Assembly: GCA_905182355.1 (NCBI GenBank)
Contig: CAJJBH010000055.1
Location: 1-64,000, forward strand
Direction of reading: 5' to 3'
Length of the DNA: 64,000 nucleotides
From: an uncultured Paracoccaceae bacterium
GTDB lineage: Bacteria; Pseudomonadota; Alphaproteobacteria; Rhodobacterales; Rhodobacteraceae
The stretch's first letter is position 1. Each line of letters opens with the position of its first letter. Both the position numbers and the translations under genes were made by a program. Below, one piece after another: positions 35,356 to 45,015 of the stretch. Below the pieces are notes generated by a model, which worked only from the letters and a program-made list of their open reading frames with translations, was not told the DNA's origin and did no database searches.

Positions 35356-36039
35356 TCAATCCCGCTGAACCAGCGCACGTATCCGCGCAAGACCATCAGG
35401 CATCACGATAATCGACAAACCAAAACCGCAAACAAAGCCTGCAAGTTCAGCAATCCAATCCTGTCCTGTGACAAAGAAAATGCCAAAGACAAGTTGGATG
35501 CCCATCAAGAAACCGATCAGCCGAAACGCCGAAAGTTGCTGCGCGCCCTGCCCTGCAAGTCGTTGCCATAAAAGAAATGTGTAGGCTCCGATCAACCCAT
35601 AAACACTTGGGTATGCGCCAATTAACCATGCCTGATCAGTCAGCAATCCAAAGATCAAAACTCCAAATATACCACTGAAAACAAATAAGATAATCACGGC
35701 CAGTTGGCCCATAACTTCGCCTACCAACTTGCCCATCGCCAGTAAAATTACGCCAGCAAAAATGGCTGCAGTAAAGCTGCCATGCACGAACATATAGCTA
35801 AAGACCCGGATGGAATACTCAAACGGCATTTGTCCGTTTCTGACCATCCAATCGAACGCAACGCCTGAGAAACCATATTCGCTGACCGCGTTTAGTCGCC
35901 AACCGACAGCCCTTGCGCCACCGACCAGTCCCTGTTCACCCAAAGTAAATGCCAGCTCGATTCCCATAAGAATAAAGAATATCACCCAAACCACTGGCGG
36001 CATCGGGTTGAAAGGCGGGGCGTTGGGATTTTGGTGCAT
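35356..36039 (-). CDS. Rhomboid-fold membrane protein, catalytically inactive by sequence
   Basis: The 227-residue membrane protein has six or so helices and the rhomboid layout: VFSYMFVHGSFTAAIFAGVIL (TM2 region), GAYPSVYGLIGAYTF (TM4) and AELAGFVCGFGLS (TM6). In active rhomboids TM4 reads GxSG with the catalytic Ser, and TM6 begins HxxG with the catalytic His. Here the positions are Tyr and Glu, and the TM2 His/Asn pair is also missing except the first His. It is therefore probably a pseudoprotease. ATG 36039 was chosen. A much longer upstream frame overlaps the trpS promoter region without homology. Confidence 0.8.
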   Translation of the reverse strand: MHQNPNAPPFNPMPPVVWVIFFILMGIELAFTLGEQGLVGGARAVGWRLNAVSEYGFSGVAFDWMVRNGQMPFEYSIRVFSYMFVHGSFTAAIFAGVILLAMGKLVGEVMGQLAVIILFVFSGIFGVLIFGLLTDQAWLIGAYPSVYGLIGAYTFLLWQRLAGQGAQQLSAFRLIGFLMGIQLVFGIFFVTGQDWIAELAGFVCGFGLSIIVMPDGLARIRALVQRD

Positions 36040-36144
36040 GCGTCGGCTCTCCGAATGTCTGGTCAAATCAGAGCGCCTGTTGACGTCCCTTGGTCCCGTG
36101 GGTAAGCCAGAAACGCAGATTTGCCCAGCGCCTAAGGACACCCA

Positions 36145-37170
36145 ATGACCGAAACCACATTCACCCCCCGCGTCTTTTCTGGCATCCAGCCATCTGGTGG
36201 TTTGACCCTTGGCAACTATCTTGGGGCCATCAAACGCTTCGTCACCATGCAGGACGAGGTCGCTGAGTCCATTTATTGTATGGTCGATCTGCACGCGATT
36301 ACCGTGTGGCAGGACCCAAAGGCGCTACAACACAACACGCGCGAACTGGCAGCTGGCTTTATCGCGTCGGGCATCAGCCCTGAGAAATCGATCCTGATCA
36401 ACCAAAGCCAAGTGCCTGAGCACGCCCAACTGGGTTGGATATTCAATTGTGTCGCCCGCATGGGCTGGATGCAACGAATGACCCAGTTCAAGGATAAGGC
36501 TGGCAAAAACTCCCAAGCGGCTTCTTTGGGCTTGTTTGGCTACCCTGCGCTGATGGCAGCCGACATTTTAGTGTATCATGCAACTCACGTCCCTGTGGGC
36601 GAAGATCAAAAGCAGCATCTGGAATTGACGCGCGATATCGCGGCCAAATTTAACCACGATTACGGTGTTGATTTCTTCCCGATGACGGAACCTGTTATCG
36701 AGGGTGCGGCGACCCGCGTGATGTCTTTGCGGGACGGAACTAAGAAGATGTCGAAGTCTGATCCGTCCGATGCCAGCCGTATCAATATGACAGATGATGC
36801 TGACACAATTTCCAAGAAAATCCGCAAAGCAAAATCAGATGCTGATGCTTTACCATCTGAAGCAAAGGGATTGGACGATCGACCAGAGGCCCGCAATCTG
36901 ATCAACATCTACGCATCCCTTGCAGAAATGTCCGTTGATCAGGTTTTGGCCGAAGTTGGCGGCAAGCAATTTGGTGAATTTAAACCGATGCTAGGTGATC
37001 TGGCCGTGTCAAAACTTTCGCCAATTTCAACTGAGATGGCACGCCTAATGGATGATCCCGCCGAGATTGATCGCGTACTAGCCAAAGGTGCGCTGCAGGC
37101 GCGTGAAATCACCGCGCCAATCTTGCAAAAAACCTATGACATTGTCGGGATGGTGCGCCCAGCGGTCTAA
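36145..37170 (+). CDS. trpS: Tryptophanyl-tRNA synthetase
   Basis: The 341-residue class I aminoacyl-tRNA synthetase charges tRNA-Trp in the cytosol. The class I HIGH-equivalent is in [19 protein letters not shown] (residues about 14-32), and the KMSKS loop is [17 protein letters not shown] near residue 199. [16 protein letters not shown] is the conserved dimer/ATP region. Length is normal for bacterial TrpS. The start is ATG 36145, divergent from the rhomboid gene with about 105 bp between starts. An HDAC-like gene follows. Confidence 0.97.
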   Translation: MTETTFTPRVFSGIQPSGGLTLGNYLGAIKRFVTMQDEVAESIYCMVDLHAITVWQDPKALQHNTRELAAGFIASGISPEKSILINQSQVPEHAQLGWIFNCVARMGWMQRMTQFKDKAGKNSQAASLGLFGYPALMAADILVYHATHVPVGEDQKQHLELTRDIAAKFNHDYGVDFFPMTEPVIEGAATRVMSLRDGTKKMSKSDPSDASRINMTDDADTISKKIRKAKSDADALPSEAKGLDDRPEARNLINIYASLAEMSVDQVLAEVGGKQFGEFKPMLGDLAVSKLSPISTEMARLMDDPAEIDRVLAKGALQAREITAPILQKTYDIVGMVRPAV

Positions 37171-37248
37171 TTTTATGAATGGGTGTTGCGGGTGGACAAA
37201 CTGTCCGCCCTAAGCCACCCTTTTGTCGAAATAGGATCGGAGTGTGAC

Positions 37249-38355
37249 ATGACAACTGGCTTCTTTTGGGATGAACGCACATTCTGGCATGCGGGGGGAA
37301 ATTATGCGTTCACCATGCCCCTTGGAGGGTTGGTGCAACCTTTGGCCGCTGGCGGCTTACCAGAAAGCCCCGAAACCAAACGTCGCCTTAAAAACCTAAT
37401 GGATGTGACGGGATTAACCCGCGAGTTAGATGTCCGTTCCGCCCCCGAAGCGACACGCGAGCAATTGTTACGTGTGCACCCCGAACATTACCTAAACACG
37501 TTCAAAGACCTGTCCGATGATCGTGGCGGTGAATTGGGCGATTGCGCGCCATTTGCGAAAGGCGGCTATGAGTTGGCTGCATTGTCCGCTGGCCTGTGTA
37601 TTGCAGCCGTCGATGCAGTCCTGACAGGACAAGTAAATAACGCCTACTCCCTGTCACGCCCACCAGGCCATCACTGTCTTCCGGACGATCCAAATGGCTT
37701 CTGTCTGCTGGCAAACATTGCCATTGCCATTGAAGCCGCTAAAGCCAATGGGCAGGCTGGGCACGTTGTTGTTCTGGATTGGGACGTGCACCACGGCAAT
37801 GGCACCGAGGCCATCTTTTACGATCGCGATGATGTACTGACCCTTAGTTTTCATCAAGAAGGGAACTACCCCCTGAATACAGGTGGCATTGACGACCGCG
37901 GGCAGGGCAAAGGCAAAGGCCATAACATAAATTTGCCGCTTCCTGCAGGTGCCGGCCACACCGCCTATCTTCATGCGATTGACCGTGTGGCAGTGCCTGC
38001 GATCAGGGCGTTCCAGCCAGACATTATTATCGTAGCATGTGGGTACGACGCGGCAGTTATTGACCCATTGTCCAGTATGCTGGCAACGGCCGATACTTTC
38101 CGTCAGTTGACACTCAAGATCAAAGTTCTTGCGGCAGAGATCTGCGACGGTAAATTGGTACTGGTTCACGAGGGCGGGTATTCCGAAGTCTATGTCCCCT
38201 TCTGCGGCCATGCCACGATTGAAGCGCTGTCAGGCAGTTCAACTGCTGCGCCTGATCCGTTTGCAAAAGCATTTGGATCACGCCAGCCAAAATCACGTTT
38301 TGATGCCTTCTTGATCGCCGAGGTTGATCGGATGGCTGGATTGCTCGATCTTTGA
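37249..38355 (+). CDS. Histone-deacetylase-family amidohydrolase
   Basis: The 368-residue zinc-dependent deacetylase-fold enzyme resembles class II HDAC-like bacterial proteins and acetylpolyamine amidohydrolases. The motifs are SRPPGHHCLPD, the zinc/catalytic DWDVHHGNGTEAIFY (H181-H182), YDAAVIDPLSSM and the C-terminal LVHEGGYSEVYVPFC. The start at ATG 37249 has GGAG 7 bp upstream. A GTG 66 bp upstream is less likely. It would remove acetyl groups from small amines or proteins in the cytosol, and the substrate is not predictable. It follows trpS by 78 bp. Confidence 0.88.
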   Translation: MTTGFFWDERTFWHAGGNYAFTMPLGGLVQPLAAGGLPESPETKRRLKNLMDVTGLTRELDVRSAPEATREQLLRVHPEHYLNTFKDLSDDRGGELGDCAPFAKGGYELAALSAGLCIAAVDAVLTGQVNNAYSLSRPPGHHCLPDDPNGFCLLANIAIAIEAAKANGQAGHVVVLDWDVHHGNGTEAIFYDRDDVLTLSFHQEGNYPLNTGGIDDRGQGKGKGHNINLPLPAGAGHTAYLHAIDRVAVPAIRAFQPDIIIVACGYDAAVIDPLSSMLATADTFRQLTLKIKVLAAEICDGKLVLVHEGGYSEVYVPFCGHATIEALSGSSTAAPDPFAKAFGSRQPKSRFDAFLIAEVDRMAGLLDL

Positions 38356-38421
38356 ATTGCGTCCCCTTGAAAGCAGATCGTTGCGGCCAAACATGACACC
38401 CAAGCAATCGATAGGTTCCAA

Positions 38422-39000
38422 ATGCTAAAACCAAATCCTGAAGCGTTGAAATTCTTACAGACGCGCCGATCCCGTCCAGCCAAAACATTGGCTATGCCGG
38501 TTCCTGATCGCACTGAATTAGAGCAGCTTTTAAAGGCTGCAGCCCGCACCCCAGATCATGGGAAGTTAGAACCCTGGCGCTTTATCGTGATTGAGAAGGC
38601 GGCCATGCCAAGGGTGGCAGCAATCGCACAAACGCGCGGCACCGCATTGGGATTGGATGGGGAACAGATCAACAAAGGGCGCAACCAATTCGATCAGGGT
38701 CATCTGGCTGTGGCCGTTATCGAAATCCACAAACCTTCGCCAAAAATTCCCAAGTTAGAACAAACCTATTCGGCAGGCGCTGTATGTTTGGCCCTGCTAA
38801 ACGCGGCCCTTGCGGCTGGATGGGGTGCCAACTGGCTTAGTGGCTGGCCCAGCCATGATCGCGCCTTTATGACCGAAGCACTGGGATTGGCAGACCATGA
38901 ACGCATTGCTGGCTTCATCCATATTGCGACTGAAACCACAGCACCGCCAGACCGCCCGCGCCCGTCTATCGATGCCATTACGACATGGGTTACAAAATGA
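38422..39000 (+). CDS. Nitroreductase family flavoprotein (YdjA-like)
   Basis: A 192-residue FMN-dependent NAD(P)H oxidoreductase of the small nitroreductase type. The N-terminal FLQTRRSRPAKTLAMP holds the phosphate-contacting Arg residues. AARTPDHGKLEPWRFIVI is the FMN-binding segment, and AGWGANWLSGWP is the conserved central helix region. There is no signal peptide. Its natural substrate is unknown. The stop overlaps the start of the next gene by four bases (ATGA), so it is translationally coupled to the EI24-like membrane protein. Confidence 0.88.
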   Translation: MLKPNPEALKFLQTRRSRPAKTLAMPVPDRTELEQLLKAAARTPDHGKLEPWRFIVIEKAAMPRVAAIAQTRGTALGLDGEQINKGRNQFDQGHLAVAVIEIHKPSPKIPKLEQTYSAGAVCLALLNAALAAGWGANWLSGWPSHDRAFMTEALGLADHERIAGFIHIATETTAPPDRPRPSIDAITTWVTK

Positions 39001-39692
39001 TATTGGCCAGCTTTTTCGCAGCTCTTGGTCAAATGGGAGACCCACGGTTTCGTCGTGTTCTGGGATTGGGGATCGTTTTGACGATTGCCCTTTTGGTTGC
39101 TATGACCACGGCCTTTCTTTGGCTGATCAATAGCTTGGCAGGCGGATCTGCCTTCGTCGATATTTTGGGCGAAGTACGTTGGTTGAATGACCTGATAAGT
39201 TGGGGATCATTCTTTTTGATCTCATTCTTGTCGATATTTCTAATGGTCCCCGTCGCCTCAGCCATCACATCCATGTTTCTGGACGAGGTTGCGCAGGCCG
39301 TTGAGGACAAACACTACCCTCAACTTCCAAAAGTCGCAGCTGTCCCTTTTGGGGACGCTCTAAAAGATACGATAAACTTCCTTGGCGTTCTGATCGGGGC
39401 CAATATCCTTGCCCTGATCCTTTACGCGGTCTTTTCATTTGCAGCGCCCTTTATATTTTGGGCATTGAATGGGTTTTTGCTAGGTCGGGAATACTTCACG
39501 CTGGCGGCGATGCGCCGCATTGGACGGGATCAAGCCAAAATCTTGCGTAAGCAGCATACAGGAACGATCTGGATCGCAGGGATTTTGATGGCGATGCCGC
39601 TATCCGTCCCCCTACTAAACCTTTTCATACCAATCTTAGGTGCGGCAACCTTTACCCATCTGTATCACCGTATATCTGCTTCTCGAGCTTAA
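38997..39692 (+). CDS. EI24/CysZ-like membrane protein
   Basis: The 231-residue inner-membrane protein has four or more hydrophobic segments (VLTIALLVAMTTAFLWLI, FFLISFLSIFLMVPVASAI, LGVLIGANILALILYAVFSFAAPFIFW, IWIAGILMAMPLSVPLLN) and the EI24-like GREYFTLAAMRRIGRDQAKILRK loop. ATG 38997 overlaps the nitroreductase stop (ATGA) and is preferred to an ATG 12 bp upstream. CysZ members import sulfate, but this roseobacter subgroup has no proven role. Its 3' end overlaps the convergent DUF1467 gene by 41 bp. Confidence 0.8.
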   Translation: MILASFFAALGQMGDPRFRRVLGLGIVLTIALLVAMTTAFLWLINSLAGGSAFVDILGEVRWLNDLISWGSFFLISFLSIFLMVPVASAITSMFLDEVAQAVEDKHYPQLPKVAAVPFGDALKDTINFLGVLIGANILALILYAVFSFAAPFIFWALNGFLLGREYFTLAAMRRIGRDQAKILRKQHTGTIWIAGILMAMPLSVPLLNLFIPILGAATFTHLYHRISASRA

Positions 39693-39942
39693 AAAATTCT
39701 ATTTCGCTTATTTTGATCTTCTCGGACAGAATGATCGACGAAATGACAACCCACAAAACCAGCGCGATACCTGACGTGATCAACGCTTTTTTCTGAAGGT
39801 TGTGTACATGCGGTGATCCCGCGTGGGTGCCAGGTTCGATCTGCCCTACGTCGCCTTGCGTCTTCACCTTTATCGGCAAGACAATTAGAAATGTCATCCA
39901 CCAGATGACGGCCAATAAAACCAATGCTGAAGTAATACCCAT
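39652..39942 (-). CDS. DUF1467 family small membrane protein
   Basis: The 96-residue protein has two membrane helices: LVLLAVIWWMTFLIVLPIKV, then a short loop with TQGDVGQIEPGTHAGSP, and ALITSGIALVLWVVISSIIL. The WWMxFLxVLP...TQ...V.PGT pattern is that of DUF1467, a family of unknown function restricted mostly to alphaproteobacteria and usually placed beside the methylmalonyl-CoA epimerase gene, as here (3 bp after its stop). Its C-terminal 14 codons overlap the 3' end of the EI24-like gene on the other strand. Confidence 0.85.
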   Translation of the reverse strand: MGITSALVLLAVIWWMTFLIVLPIKVKTQGDVGQIEPGTHAGSPHVHNLQKKALITSGIALVLWVVISSIILSEKIKISEIEFFKLEKQIYGDTDG

Positions 39943-39945
39943 TTC

Positions 39946-40350
39946 TTACACCTGCTCTAATTCGACCAGACAGCCGTTAAAATCTTTAGGGTGCAGGAAC
40001 AACACGGGCTTGCCATGCGCCCCAATCTTTGGCGCGCCATTGCCCAACACACGCGCGCCCGTTTGTACCAAGTGGTCACGCGCAACAATAATGTCGTCCA
40101 CTTCGTAACAAACGTGGTGCATCCCGCCCGATGGATTCTTTTCTAAGAAGCTGGTGATGGGGCTATTTTCTCCCAACGGGTATAGCAATTCGATCTTGGT
40201 GTTCGGCAATTCAATGAATATTACCGTCACTCCATGATCTGGCTCATCCTGTGGTTCCCCAACTTTTGCGCCAAGCGCGTTGCGGTATTGATCCGCCGCT
40301 GATTCAAGATCGGGGACAGCGATCGCAAGGTGATTCAAACGGCCAATCAT
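39946..40350 (-). CDS. mce: Methylmalonyl-CoA epimerase
   Basis: The 134-residue VOC-fold enzyme interconverts (R)- and (S)-methylmalonyl-CoA in the propionyl-CoA pathway. Metal-ligand regions are LNHLAIAVPDLESAADQYR (His), VELPNTKIELLYPLGENSP (Glu/Gln), GGMHHVCYEVDDI (His) and GCLVELEQV at the end (Glu). ATG 40350 gives the common N-terminus MIGRLNHLAIAVPDL. Length is standard. It forms an operon with the DUF1467 gene downstream. No mutase genes lie in the window. Confidence 0.95.
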   Translation of the reverse strand: MIGRLNHLAIAVPDLESAADQYRNALGAKVGEPQDEPDHGVTVIFIELPNTKIELLYPLGENSPITSFLEKNPSGGMHHVCYEVDDIIVARDHLVQTGARVLGNGAPKIGAHGKPVLFLHPKDFNGCLVELEQV

Positions 40351-40435
40351 AGTTCTTCTCCAACTTTAGCAGTGTTGCAGTCTTATGCGGTCCCCACGAA
40401 ATAAGAGCAAGCGGCGGACCGACGCACCCGAAATG

Positions 40436-40450
40436 TTAACGTGCTGTTAG
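40436..40450 (+). promoter_or_regulatory. Weak CtrA-like box before the response regulator
   Basis: TTAA-N7-TTAG (40436-40450) lies 50 bp upstream of the response-regulator ATG. It differs from the CtrA consensus TTAA-N7-TTAAC in the last positions. It is offered only as a candidate. Confidence 0.25.
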
Positions 40451-40500
40451 GCAAGGTTGCGTAGCTTCCTGAGTCGTAGATGATCGTATGAGGCTAGAAC

Positions 40501-41220
40501 ATGGATACCAAAGACCCCTTCGCACAAAACTTACCCGCCCCAACCGCCAATCGTCCCCTATTGGGTCTGACCGTTCTGGTGATTGAAGATAGCCGATTTG
40601 CCTTCGAAGCGATGCGCTTGTTGTGTTTGCGCAGTGGTGCACGCATCAGACGGGCAGATAGCCTAAGATCCGCACGCCGACACCTTCAAGTCTATCGCCC
40701 GTCCATTGCGATCATTGATCTGGGTTTACCTGATGGAAGCGGATTAGACTTGATCGTTGATCTTGTGGCCAATTCACCAAGACCAGAAGTTATACTGGGA
40801 ACGTCCGGCGATCCATATTCACAAGAAGCCGCGCTTAAGGCGGGTGCTGATGGATTTTTGCCCAAACCCGTCACATCCCTTGCCATATTTCAAGAAACCA
40901 TACTGGGTTGCCTCCCCAGCGAACGACAACCAAATGGACCACGGGTCGTTACAAATGAAATTGTCCACCCAGACCCAATCGCGTATCAAGACGACATGGC
41001 ACATGTTGCCGATGTTTTAGAAGAAAACCGCGATGATCGGACGTTGGATTACGTCGCCCAGTTCTTGGGGGGTGTGGCCAGAAGCGCGAAAGACCATAGT
41101 TTGCTGAAAGCCACCGAAGCTTTGGCAGCCAAGCGCGACGCAGGCGAAGCAACGTCTTCCGAAACTGCGCGTATCGTTGGTTTAATCCAAGAACGGCTTA
41201 CCGAACGAATTGCGATCTAA
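40501..41220 (+). CDS. Response regulator with receiver domain and helical C-terminus
   Basis: The 239-residue protein has a CheY-like receiver at about 22-140: acidic pocket LVIEDSRF, phosphoacceptor Asp in IIDLGLPDGSGLDLI, switch residue in GTSGDP and the Lys in FLPKPVTS. The remaining 100 residues are helical and polar (LDYVAQFLGGVARSAKDHSLLKA..., RIVGLIQERLTERI) with no HTH or enzymatic motif. It therefore probably signals by protein contact, or the tail may be a degenerate phosphotransfer-like bundle. No kinase is adjacent. The 3' end overlaps the convergent GNAT gene by 4 bp. Confidence 0.85.
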   Translation: MDTKDPFAQNLPAPTANRPLLGLTVLVIEDSRFAFEAMRLLCLRSGARIRRADSLRSARRHLQVYRPSIAIIDLGLPDGSGLDLIVDLVANSPRPEVILGTSGDPYSQEAALKAGADGFLPKPVTSLAIFQETILGCLPSERQPNGPRVVTNEIVHPDPIAYQDDMAHVADVLEENRDDRTLDYVAQFLGGVARSAKDHSLLKATEALAAKRDAGEATSSETARIVGLIQERLTERIAI

Positions 41221-41942
41221 AGTGTAGGATCAGCGCATTGGCGCACCAATCCCGTTAGATCACTAAGGCATTCGATCTGTTGGCCGGCTACGTCAAAATT
41301 TGACGGGTTAAGCCATGCTTTAAACGCCTCTTTCAACGCGGGCCACTCGCTGTCAATCGCGGCAAACCATGCAGTGTCGCGATTGCGCCCTTTTACGATT
41401 GCAGCCTGTCGAAACACACCTTCATAACTAAATCCCAAACGTTGCCCAGCGCTACGCGAGGGTTTGTTTAGCGCGTTACATTTCCACTCATACCGACGAT
41501 AGCCCGCATCAAAGGCCCATTGCATCATCAAGAACATAGCCTCAGTTGCTGCGGGCGTACGTTGCAACGCTGGACTGTAATTGATATTTCCAACTTCAAT
41601 TGAGCCGGCTTCGGGTGCAATGCGCAGATAGCTGGCAACACCTTCAAAAGCACCTGTTTGCAGGTTCTTAATCACATAAAAAACAGTACCAGTCATTGCC
41701 TCTGCTTCTCTTACCCAGCGGTGAAACTGAGAGGCCGATGAAAATGGGCCGTAAGGCAGATAGTTCCAAACCTGATCGTGACCTTCAAAAACACGAAACA
41801 ACAAGGCGGCATGTTTTTCGGCGCTTAGACGTTCAATGTGGGAATATGATCCCGTCAACGCATCAAAATTTGGATAGGACGGAACGGTCCAGTCATCGAC
41901 AACTGGGCCAAGAAGCGGGGGGGTATTATCAGAACTTGTCAT
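41217..41942 (-). CDS. GNAT-family N-acetyltransferase (RimJ/RimL-like)
   Basis: A 241-residue acetyltransferase of the RimJ/RimL type, which acetylates protein N-termini or small amines with acetyl-CoA. Family segments are FDALTGSYSHIERLSAEKHA, VFYVIKNLQTGAFEGVASYLRI, GSIEVGNINYSPALQRTPAATEAMFLMMQWAFD and YEWKCNALNKPSRSAGQRLGFSYEGVFRQ, the last being the acetyl-CoA-binding and C-terminal core. ATG 41942 was chosen. A GTG three codons upstream is also possible. The substrate is unknown. Confidence 0.88.
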   Translation of the reverse strand: MTSSDNTPPLLGPVVDDWTVPSYPNFDALTGSYSHIERLSAEKHAALLFRVFEGHDQVWNYLPYGPFSSASQFHRWVREAEAMTGTVFYVIKNLQTGAFEGVASYLRIAPEAGSIEVGNINYSPALQRTPAATEAMFLMMQWAFDAGYRRYEWKCNALNKPSRSAGQRLGFSYEGVFRQAAIVKGRNRDTAWFAAIDSEWPALKEAFKAWLNPSNFDVAGQQIECLSDLTGLVRQCADPTL

Positions 41943-42090
41943 AATCAGCACACTAAGCTGTTTCCCGCCGTCGTGCCAATCGCTTTTGAAAGGAAGGTAG
42001 CGCTTCCTACTTTACATTGACAAATCGGAACGAACAAAAAGGGCGGGCAAGGTTTCCCCTGCACCGCCCCGATTTAGATATATGAACGCA

Positions 42091-43941
42091 TTAGTCCTGC
42101 GGGATGACCCGCAGACCAAGTTCCATCAATTGATCTGCCATTGGTTCAGATGGTGCTGACATCATCAAATCCTCGGCGCGCTGGTTCATCGGGAACAAGA
42201 TTACATCGCGCAGGTTGTCGGCACCCGCCAACAACATCACAATCCGATCTACGCCAGCCGCACAACCACCGTGGGGTGGGGCACCGTATTGAAACGCATT
42301 AACCATTCCGCCAAAACGTTTTTCAACTTCTTCTTTGCCGTACCCTGCGATTTCAAAGGCCTTGAACATGATCTCTGGCTTGTGGTTCCGGATCGCGCCT
42401 GACACCAACTCATACCCATTGCAAGCAAGGTCATATTGATAACCCAAGACTTGAAGCGGATCGCCTTGCAGCGCTTCCATCCCACCTTGGGGCATTGAAA
42501 ACGGGTTGTGTTCGAAATCAATTTTGCCCGTTACTTCGTCTTTTTCATAGATCGGAAAATCAACGATCCATGCAAAAGCGAAGCGGTCCATGTCCGTCAG
42601 ACCAAGTTCTTCGCCAATCACGTTACGGGCGCGTCCAGCAACAGGTTCAAACGCCTTAGGTTTACCACCCAAGAAGAACGCAGCATCACCAAGGCCAAGG
42701 CCCAATTGCTGGCGGATGGCTTCCGTCCGTTCCGGTCCGATGTTCTTAGCCAAAGGCCCAGCAGCTTCCATGCCGCCTTCGATCTCACCAGATTTTAGTT
42801 TGCCCTGCGCTTCTTTCACTGTGATGCCCAATTCTTGCGCCACAGCATCAGCCGTCTTTTCACGCCAGAAGATATAGCCCATGCCAGGCAAGCCTTCTTG
42901 TTGCGCGAATTTATTCATACGGTCGCAGAATTTGCGGCTGCCACCTTTAGGTGCAGGAATGGCGCGAACTTGTGTGCCTGCCTGCTCCAACAAGCTGGCG
43001 AAAATAGCAAAGCCGGACCCTTCAAAATGCTCGGACACAATCTGCATTTTGATTGGGTTGCGCAGGTCGGGTTTATCAGAACCATACCAAAGCGCCGCAT
43101 CTTTATACGAAATCTGCTCCCAATCATGATCAACCTTGCGGCCACCACCAAATTCTTCAAACACGCCAGAAATTACTGGTTCGATTGTGTCAAACACATC
43201 TTGTTGGGTAACAAAGCTCATCTCAAGGTCAAGCTGATAGAAGTCGGTTGGTGAACGATCAGCACGTGGATCTTCGTCGCGGAAACACGGTGCAATCTGG
43301 AAGTATTTGTCGAAACCAGAAACCATCAACAGCTGTTTGAACTGTTGTGGCGCTTGGGGCAGCGCATAAAATCTTCCCGGGTGCAAACGTGATGGCACCA
43401 AGAAGTCGCGTGCGCCTTCGGGTGACGATGCCGTGATGATCGGGGTTTGGAATTCTTTGAATTCTTTGTCCCACATGCGCTTACGGATGGAGGATACAAC
43501 ATCAGATCGCATGATCATGTTCTTCTGCATCTTCTCGCGACGTAAATCGAGGTAACGATACTTCAAGCGTGTCTCTTCAGGATATTCCTGATCGCCAAAC
43601 ACCATCAGTGGCAATTCCGCAGAGGCACCCAAAACTTCAAGGTCACGCACAAATACTTCGATTTCGCCGGTTGGGATTTTGCTGTTCACCAAATCAGCGG
43701 CACGCGCCTTAACAGTACCGTCAATGCGGATGCACCATTCAGAGCGGACTTTTTCCAATTCAGCGAACACTGGACTATCTGGATCACACAGCACTTGAGT
43801 GATGCCGTAGTGATCACGTAAGTCGATGAACAAAATTCCACCGTGATCGCGGACGCGGTGCACCCACCCAGACAGGCGAATGTTGTCGCCAACGTTGGCT
43901 ACGGTGAGGTCAGCGCATGAATGGCTACGGTATTGGTGCAT
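42091..43941 (-). CDS. aspS: Aspartyl-tRNA synthetase
   Basis: The 616-residue class IIb aminoacyl-tRNA synthetase charges tRNA-Asp (in alphaproteobacteria often tRNA-Asn as well). It has an N-terminal OB-fold anticodon domain (about 15-105). The catalytic core shows motif 2 around [24 protein letters not shown] and motif 3 [26 protein letters not shown] insertion lies in between (about 290-420), as in bacterial AspRS. The start is ATG 43941. It is divergent from the downstream SDR gene, with about 190 bp between starts. Confidence 0.97.
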   Translation of the reverse strand: MHQYRSHSCADLTVANVGDNIRLSGWVHRVRDHGGILFIDLRDHYGITQVLCDPDSPVFAELEKVRSEWCIRIDGTVKARAADLVNSKIPTGEIEVFVRDLEVLGASAELPLMVFGDQEYPEETRLKYRYLDLRREKMQKNMIMRSDVVSSIRKRMWDKEFKEFQTPIITASSPEGARDFLVPSRLHPGRFYALPQAPQQFKQLLMVSGFDKYFQIAPCFRDEDPRADRSPTDFYQLDLEMSFVTQQDVFDTIEPVISGVFEEFGGGRKVDHDWEQISYKDAALWYGSDKPDLRNPIKMQIVSEHFEGSGFAIFASLLEQAGTQVRAIPAPKGGSRKFCDRMNKFAQQEGLPGMGYIFWREKTADAVAQELGITVKEAQGKLKSGEIEGGMEAAGPLAKNIGPERTEAIRQQLGLGLGDAAFFLGGKPKAFEPVAGRARNVIGEELGLTDMDRFAFAWIVDFPIYEKDEVTGKIDFEHNPFSMPQGGMEALQGDPLQVLGYQYDLACNGYELVSGAIRNHKPEIMFKAFEIAGYGKEEVEKRFGGMVNAFQYGAPPHGGCAAGVDRIVMLLAGADNLRDVILFPMNQRAEDLMMSAPSEPMADQLMELGLRVIPQD

Positions 43942-44134
43942 GGATCAGGTCCCCTTTGGTGGGCGAAAAACTTTGGGCAGGTACACCGCTCAACGCCAAA
44001 GAAGTCAAGATGCATGGGTCTATGATCCTACTGAAACAGGCTAAATATACACTGAATATGACCTTAGGTCGGTATTCCTTTCTGGTCCACAGTGCGTAGC
44101 ATGGACAAAAGCACAGCAGAGTTAGGGGCGATAC

Positions 44135-44959
44135 ATGGAATTTTCTGGCAAGACCGCATTCGTTACAGGTGGTGCATCAGGCATCGGGCTAGAGATTGGA
44201 CGCCATCTAATGGAACTTGGCGCAAACATAATGCTGGCCGATCGCGATGTTGAAGGTCTGGCTGCAGCAAAGGCCGATCTGGGTCGCGTCGAAACAATTG
44301 TTTGCGATGTGGCAGATGCAACGTCGGTTCAGGCCGCCGCAGACGCTACAATCAGGCAATTCGGCAAAGTGCATATCGTTGTCAATAACGCAGGGGTTTC
44401 ATTGGCGGGTGCCGCGGGCCAGATGCCATTGAAGGATTGGCGGTGGATCGTCGATATCAATTTGATGGGCGTTGTCCACGGTGTGGAGATTTTCACACCT
44501 ATTATGCAAGCGCAGGGCGAAGGCGGATATTTCATCAACACAGCATCCATGTCAGGCCACCTCGCAACCCCACAACTAGGGGCCTACACTGCGACGAAAT
44601 TTGCCGTGGTTGGGTTATCCGAATCCCTAAGGCAGGATTTGGTAGATCATAACATTGGTGTTTCTGTATTATGCCCAGGCTGGGTCAAAACTGACATCAA
44701 CAAGACACATATTGGCCGACCTTCAGGAAAAATGGGGACACAAGACGATGACAACCCTGGGATGAAGATGATTAGTGACGCAGTTGAACAAGGGTTGCCC
44801 CCACGCCATGTCGCTGAGTGGACTATCGAGTGCATGAAAGCTGGGCGATTTTACATTTTCACTCATCCGAGCATGCGACGGTGGGTCCAAAAACGCGCAG
44901 CTCTTGTGGATGCTGATTATACCGCTTGTTTAGATGACCCTAGATTTGCGGATCGATAG
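44135..44959 (+). CDS. Short-chain dehydrogenase/reductase
   Basis: A 274-residue classical SDR: cofactor loop TGGASGIGLEIG (about 10-21), NNAG (VVNNAGVSLAG), catalytic Ser region INTASMSGHLATP and YTATK, then CPGWVKTDI. An acidic residue in LADRD at the end of strand 2 favours NAD(H). Substrate unknown. No operon partner: aspS is divergent upstream, and the glycan cluster starts on the opposite strand 57 bp downstream. This gene marks the boundary between core and accessory DNA. Confidence 0.9.
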   Translation: MEFSGKTAFVTGGASGIGLEIGRHLMELGANIMLADRDVEGLAAAKADLGRVETIVCDVADATSVQAAADATIRQFGKVHIVVNNAGVSLAGAAGQMPLKDWRWIVDINLMGVVHGVEIFTPIMQAQGEGGYFINTASMSGHLATPQLGAYTATKFAVVGLSESLRQDLVDHNIGVSVLCPGWVKTDINKTHIGRPSGKMGTQDDDNPGMKMISDAVEQGLPPRHVAEWTIECMKAGRFYIFTHPSMRRWVQKRAALVDADYTACLDDPRFADR

Positions 44960-45015
44960 GGCAAACTGGCATATTTTGTCGCTTGCGATCTCAACAACTG
45001 AAAGCGATTTAAGAT

